Of a stretch of DNA of 60,247 bases, positions 59,003-60,247 are shown in pieces (within the stretch, counting starts at the first letter, position 1; the number at the start of each line of letters is the position of its first letter). The stretch covers positions 1 to 60,247 of the forward strand of contig CBCTZG010000005.1 in NCBI GenBank assembly GCA_965151315.1, given 5' to 3'. The stretch comes from Avimonoglobus sp965151315. GTDB lineage: Bacteria > Bacillota > Clostridia > UBA1381. The notes beneath the pieces were generated by a model. It was not told the origin of the DNA. It did not search any database and saw only the letters and a list, made by a program, of their open reading frames with translations. The position numbers and the translations under genes were made by a program.

Positions 59003-60247
59003 ATGATGAAAACAAAAATAAAACAAGCGACCGCCCTGCTTGGTGTGCTGAGCATGCTCAGCACAGGGCCGGCCTGGGCCATGGAGACCCAGCCCGGCGG
59101 TGCGGATGAGAACAACCGGGTAACGGTCACCTTTTATGTCGAAGCGGCAGCCACAGCCCGGACAGGGATGATTACTGTATATAAATCTCAACTTGCTGAC
59201 AGTGATTTAGAAAATGGGACATTTTCCCCGAATGCGCTCTTGATCGCGGACACCATTGATATACCAGCCAACGCCCAGCAGGCCGCCTATGTATTGAATA
59301 TGGACGGCGAGGAGCCGGGGCTTTACTATATCCGGACCCGGATCGGCTCGGAAACCGACGCCATTCCGTTCTCTTATATGGACAGTACCTCCTTCCAGGC
59401 ATTTATGGAGCAGATGGCGCAGAACACAACGGCAGACAGCATGTATGACTTTTTCCTGGCCCATCAAGTAGAGCTGGACATTGATATCGAAAACGATTAC
59501 CCGGATTATTCCCAGGATGCAATCAAGCAGGCTATGAATAACGTAGTAGGCCGGGAATATGTGAATTTAGGGCAAATCAAAACAGCCCTGGAAAACGGTC
59601 TGGCATTGACAGAAATCAATCAGGCGGCGGACGCGGCGGCCCTGCAGGCGGTTTTGGAAAAATACCAGACAAATTTTAAATTAGACCTGACAGGGAAATT
59701 TCAGGAGCTAGGCGCGGCGTATCAGGCTGCCGCCTTAGAGACCCTGATCCCTGTAGAATTTTTAACGCAGGAGCAGCTGCAGACCCAGTTTGCGGCGGCG
59801 GTAGACGCCAGCTTTGAGAAAAAGGCGCTGGCTGAGATCCAGGCGTCTACAGCCGATACGGTGATGGGCCTGTTTGAGAAGTATGCGGATATTTTGAAGC
59901 TGCACACGGAGTTTGGCGTTTATAAAAACCATGTAGAAAATAATGAAAAGGCAATGCTGGCGTTCCGGCAGAAAATGGCTGCCAGCCAATGCGCGACCGT
60001 GGCGGAGCTGCAGACCAAGTTCAAGGATATGGCTGCTGTGGCGGCATTCACCACCAACGCAGATTATAAAAAATATGTAGACCTGGTCAACGACGGTAAG
60101 GAATACCTACAGCTATCCGGCGACTACTTCTCCTGGACAATCCCGGAAGCGCGGTATGAGGTCAATAAGCGGATGTACAGCGCGGCAGCGGAAATGGTCA
60201 GCGCCGCGGCAATCAAAACAGTGTTTGAACGGGAACAGGAATATGTA
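59003..60247 (+). CDS. Secreted alpha-helical protein of unknown function, cut by the window end
   Basis: An open frame of 415 codons without stop, continuing past the window. MMKTKIKQATALLGVLSMLS then TGPAWA is a signal peptide. The next about 110 residues are beta-like (VTVTFYVEAAATARTGMIT; EEPGLYYIRTRIGSE) and may form a carbohydrate-associated sandwich. The rest is helical, with recurring segments such as LEKYQTNFKLDL and FEKYADILKLHTEF, suggesting a repeated domain of about 100 residues. GGAGGAACGATAATC precedes the ATG. It is 22 bases after the SLH gene and in the same direction, so likely part of the glycan locus. Family not recognised. Confidence 0.8.
   Translation, partial: MMKTKIKQATALLGVLSMLSTGPAWAMETQPGGADENNRVTVTFYVEAAATARTGMITVYKSQLADSDLENGTFSPNALLIADTIDIPANAQQAAYVLNMDGEEPGLYYIRTRIGSETDAIPFSYMDSTSFQAFMEQMAQNTTADSMYDFFLAHQVELDIDIENDYPDYSQDAIKQAMNNVVGREYVNLGQIKTALENGLALTEINQAADAAALQAVLEKYQTNFKLDLTGKFQELGAAYQAAALETLIPVEFLTQEQLQTQFAAAVDASFEKKALAEIQASTADTVMGLFEKYADILKLHTEFGVYKNHVENNEKAMLAFRQKMAASQCATVAELQTKFKDMAAVAAFTTNADYKKYVDLVNDGKEYLQLSGDYFSWTIPEARYEVNKRMYSAAAEMVSAAAIKTVFEREQEYV

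Overview
The window reads as a contiguous piece of a chromosome from a spore-forming, S-layer-bearing member of the Clostridia, probably an anaerobic carbohydrate degrader. The evidence is spoIIE, a gerK-type germinant receptor operon, Soj/Spo0J (ParA/ParB) with parS sites, HemZ, a DnaI-like helicase loader, SLH-domain surface proteins, and AGGAGG-type ribosome binding sites before nearly every gene. A pectinolytic gut lineage such as Monoglobus and relatives would fit the SLH-anchored beta-helix enzyme, but the genus is a guess.

The replication origin lies inside the window. dnaA (31.0-32.3 kb) and dnaN (29.6-30.8 kb) flank a spacer with DnaA boxes, a GC-rich patch, TAG-type DnaA-trios and an AT-rich stretch, in the order known for the Bacillus unwinding element. 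A second dense cluster of DnaA boxes sits about 8 kb away (22.4-22.7 kb), and two parS sites precede parA at 17.9 kb. Gene direction agrees: genes left of about 17.9 kb are mostly minus, and genes right of 36.8 kb are mostly plus.

Layout. 0-1.2 kb: two small XRE regulators with palindromic operators, then a gene-free stretch rich in inverted repeats. 1.2-5.6 kb: minus operon of a secreted protein, ABC exporter, histidine kinase and response regulator. 5.8-11.6 kb: cytidine deaminase, LTA-synthase-like protein, trmB, a candidate small RNA, spoIIE. 11.9-13.2 kb: phosphodiesterase, a second candidate small RNA, an XRE regulator. 13.2-17.9 kb: rnpB (RNase P RNA), then the germinant receptor operon gerKA-KB-KC plus a 52-codon membrane gene that overlaps gerKC. 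18.0-24.2 kb: parA, parB, a coiled-coil membrane protein, serS, a chloramphenicol-acetyltransferase-like gene behind a Shine-Dalgarno-masking hairpin, the DnaA-box cluster, trmK and a Nif3 family gene. 24.2-26.5 kb: a secreted duplicated stalk-domain protein, a lipoprotein with 11-residue repeats, a third candidate small RNA. 26.5-32.3 kb: dnaA-dnaN-MBL hydrolase-hemZ-dnaI-like. 32.5-36.4 kb: XRE regulator, the preQ1 operon queF-queC-queD-queE-folE, and RNase H. 36.8-43.1 kb: a large SLH surface protein, a stalk-domain protein, nrdR, mnmE. 43.2-45.5 kb: a polar amino acid ABC importer. 45.7-60.2 kb: a glycan-use locus containing a DUF4091 protein, a divergent creatininase-family protein, two AraC-type regulators, a GH88/GH105 unsaturated uronyl hydrolase, an LplB/YtcP/LipO-type oligosaccharide importer, a cell-surface SLH beta-helix protein and a secreted protein cut by the window end.

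In the glycan locus a surface-bound lyase-like enzyme would cut a uronic-acid polysaccharide, the ABC importer would take up unsaturated oligosaccharides, and the cytoplasmic GH88/GH105 enzyme would remove the unsaturated end sugar. The membrane AraC protein probably senses the sugar outside the cell. No tRNA, 5S/16S/23S rRNA, CRISPR array, transposase or integrase was recognised.
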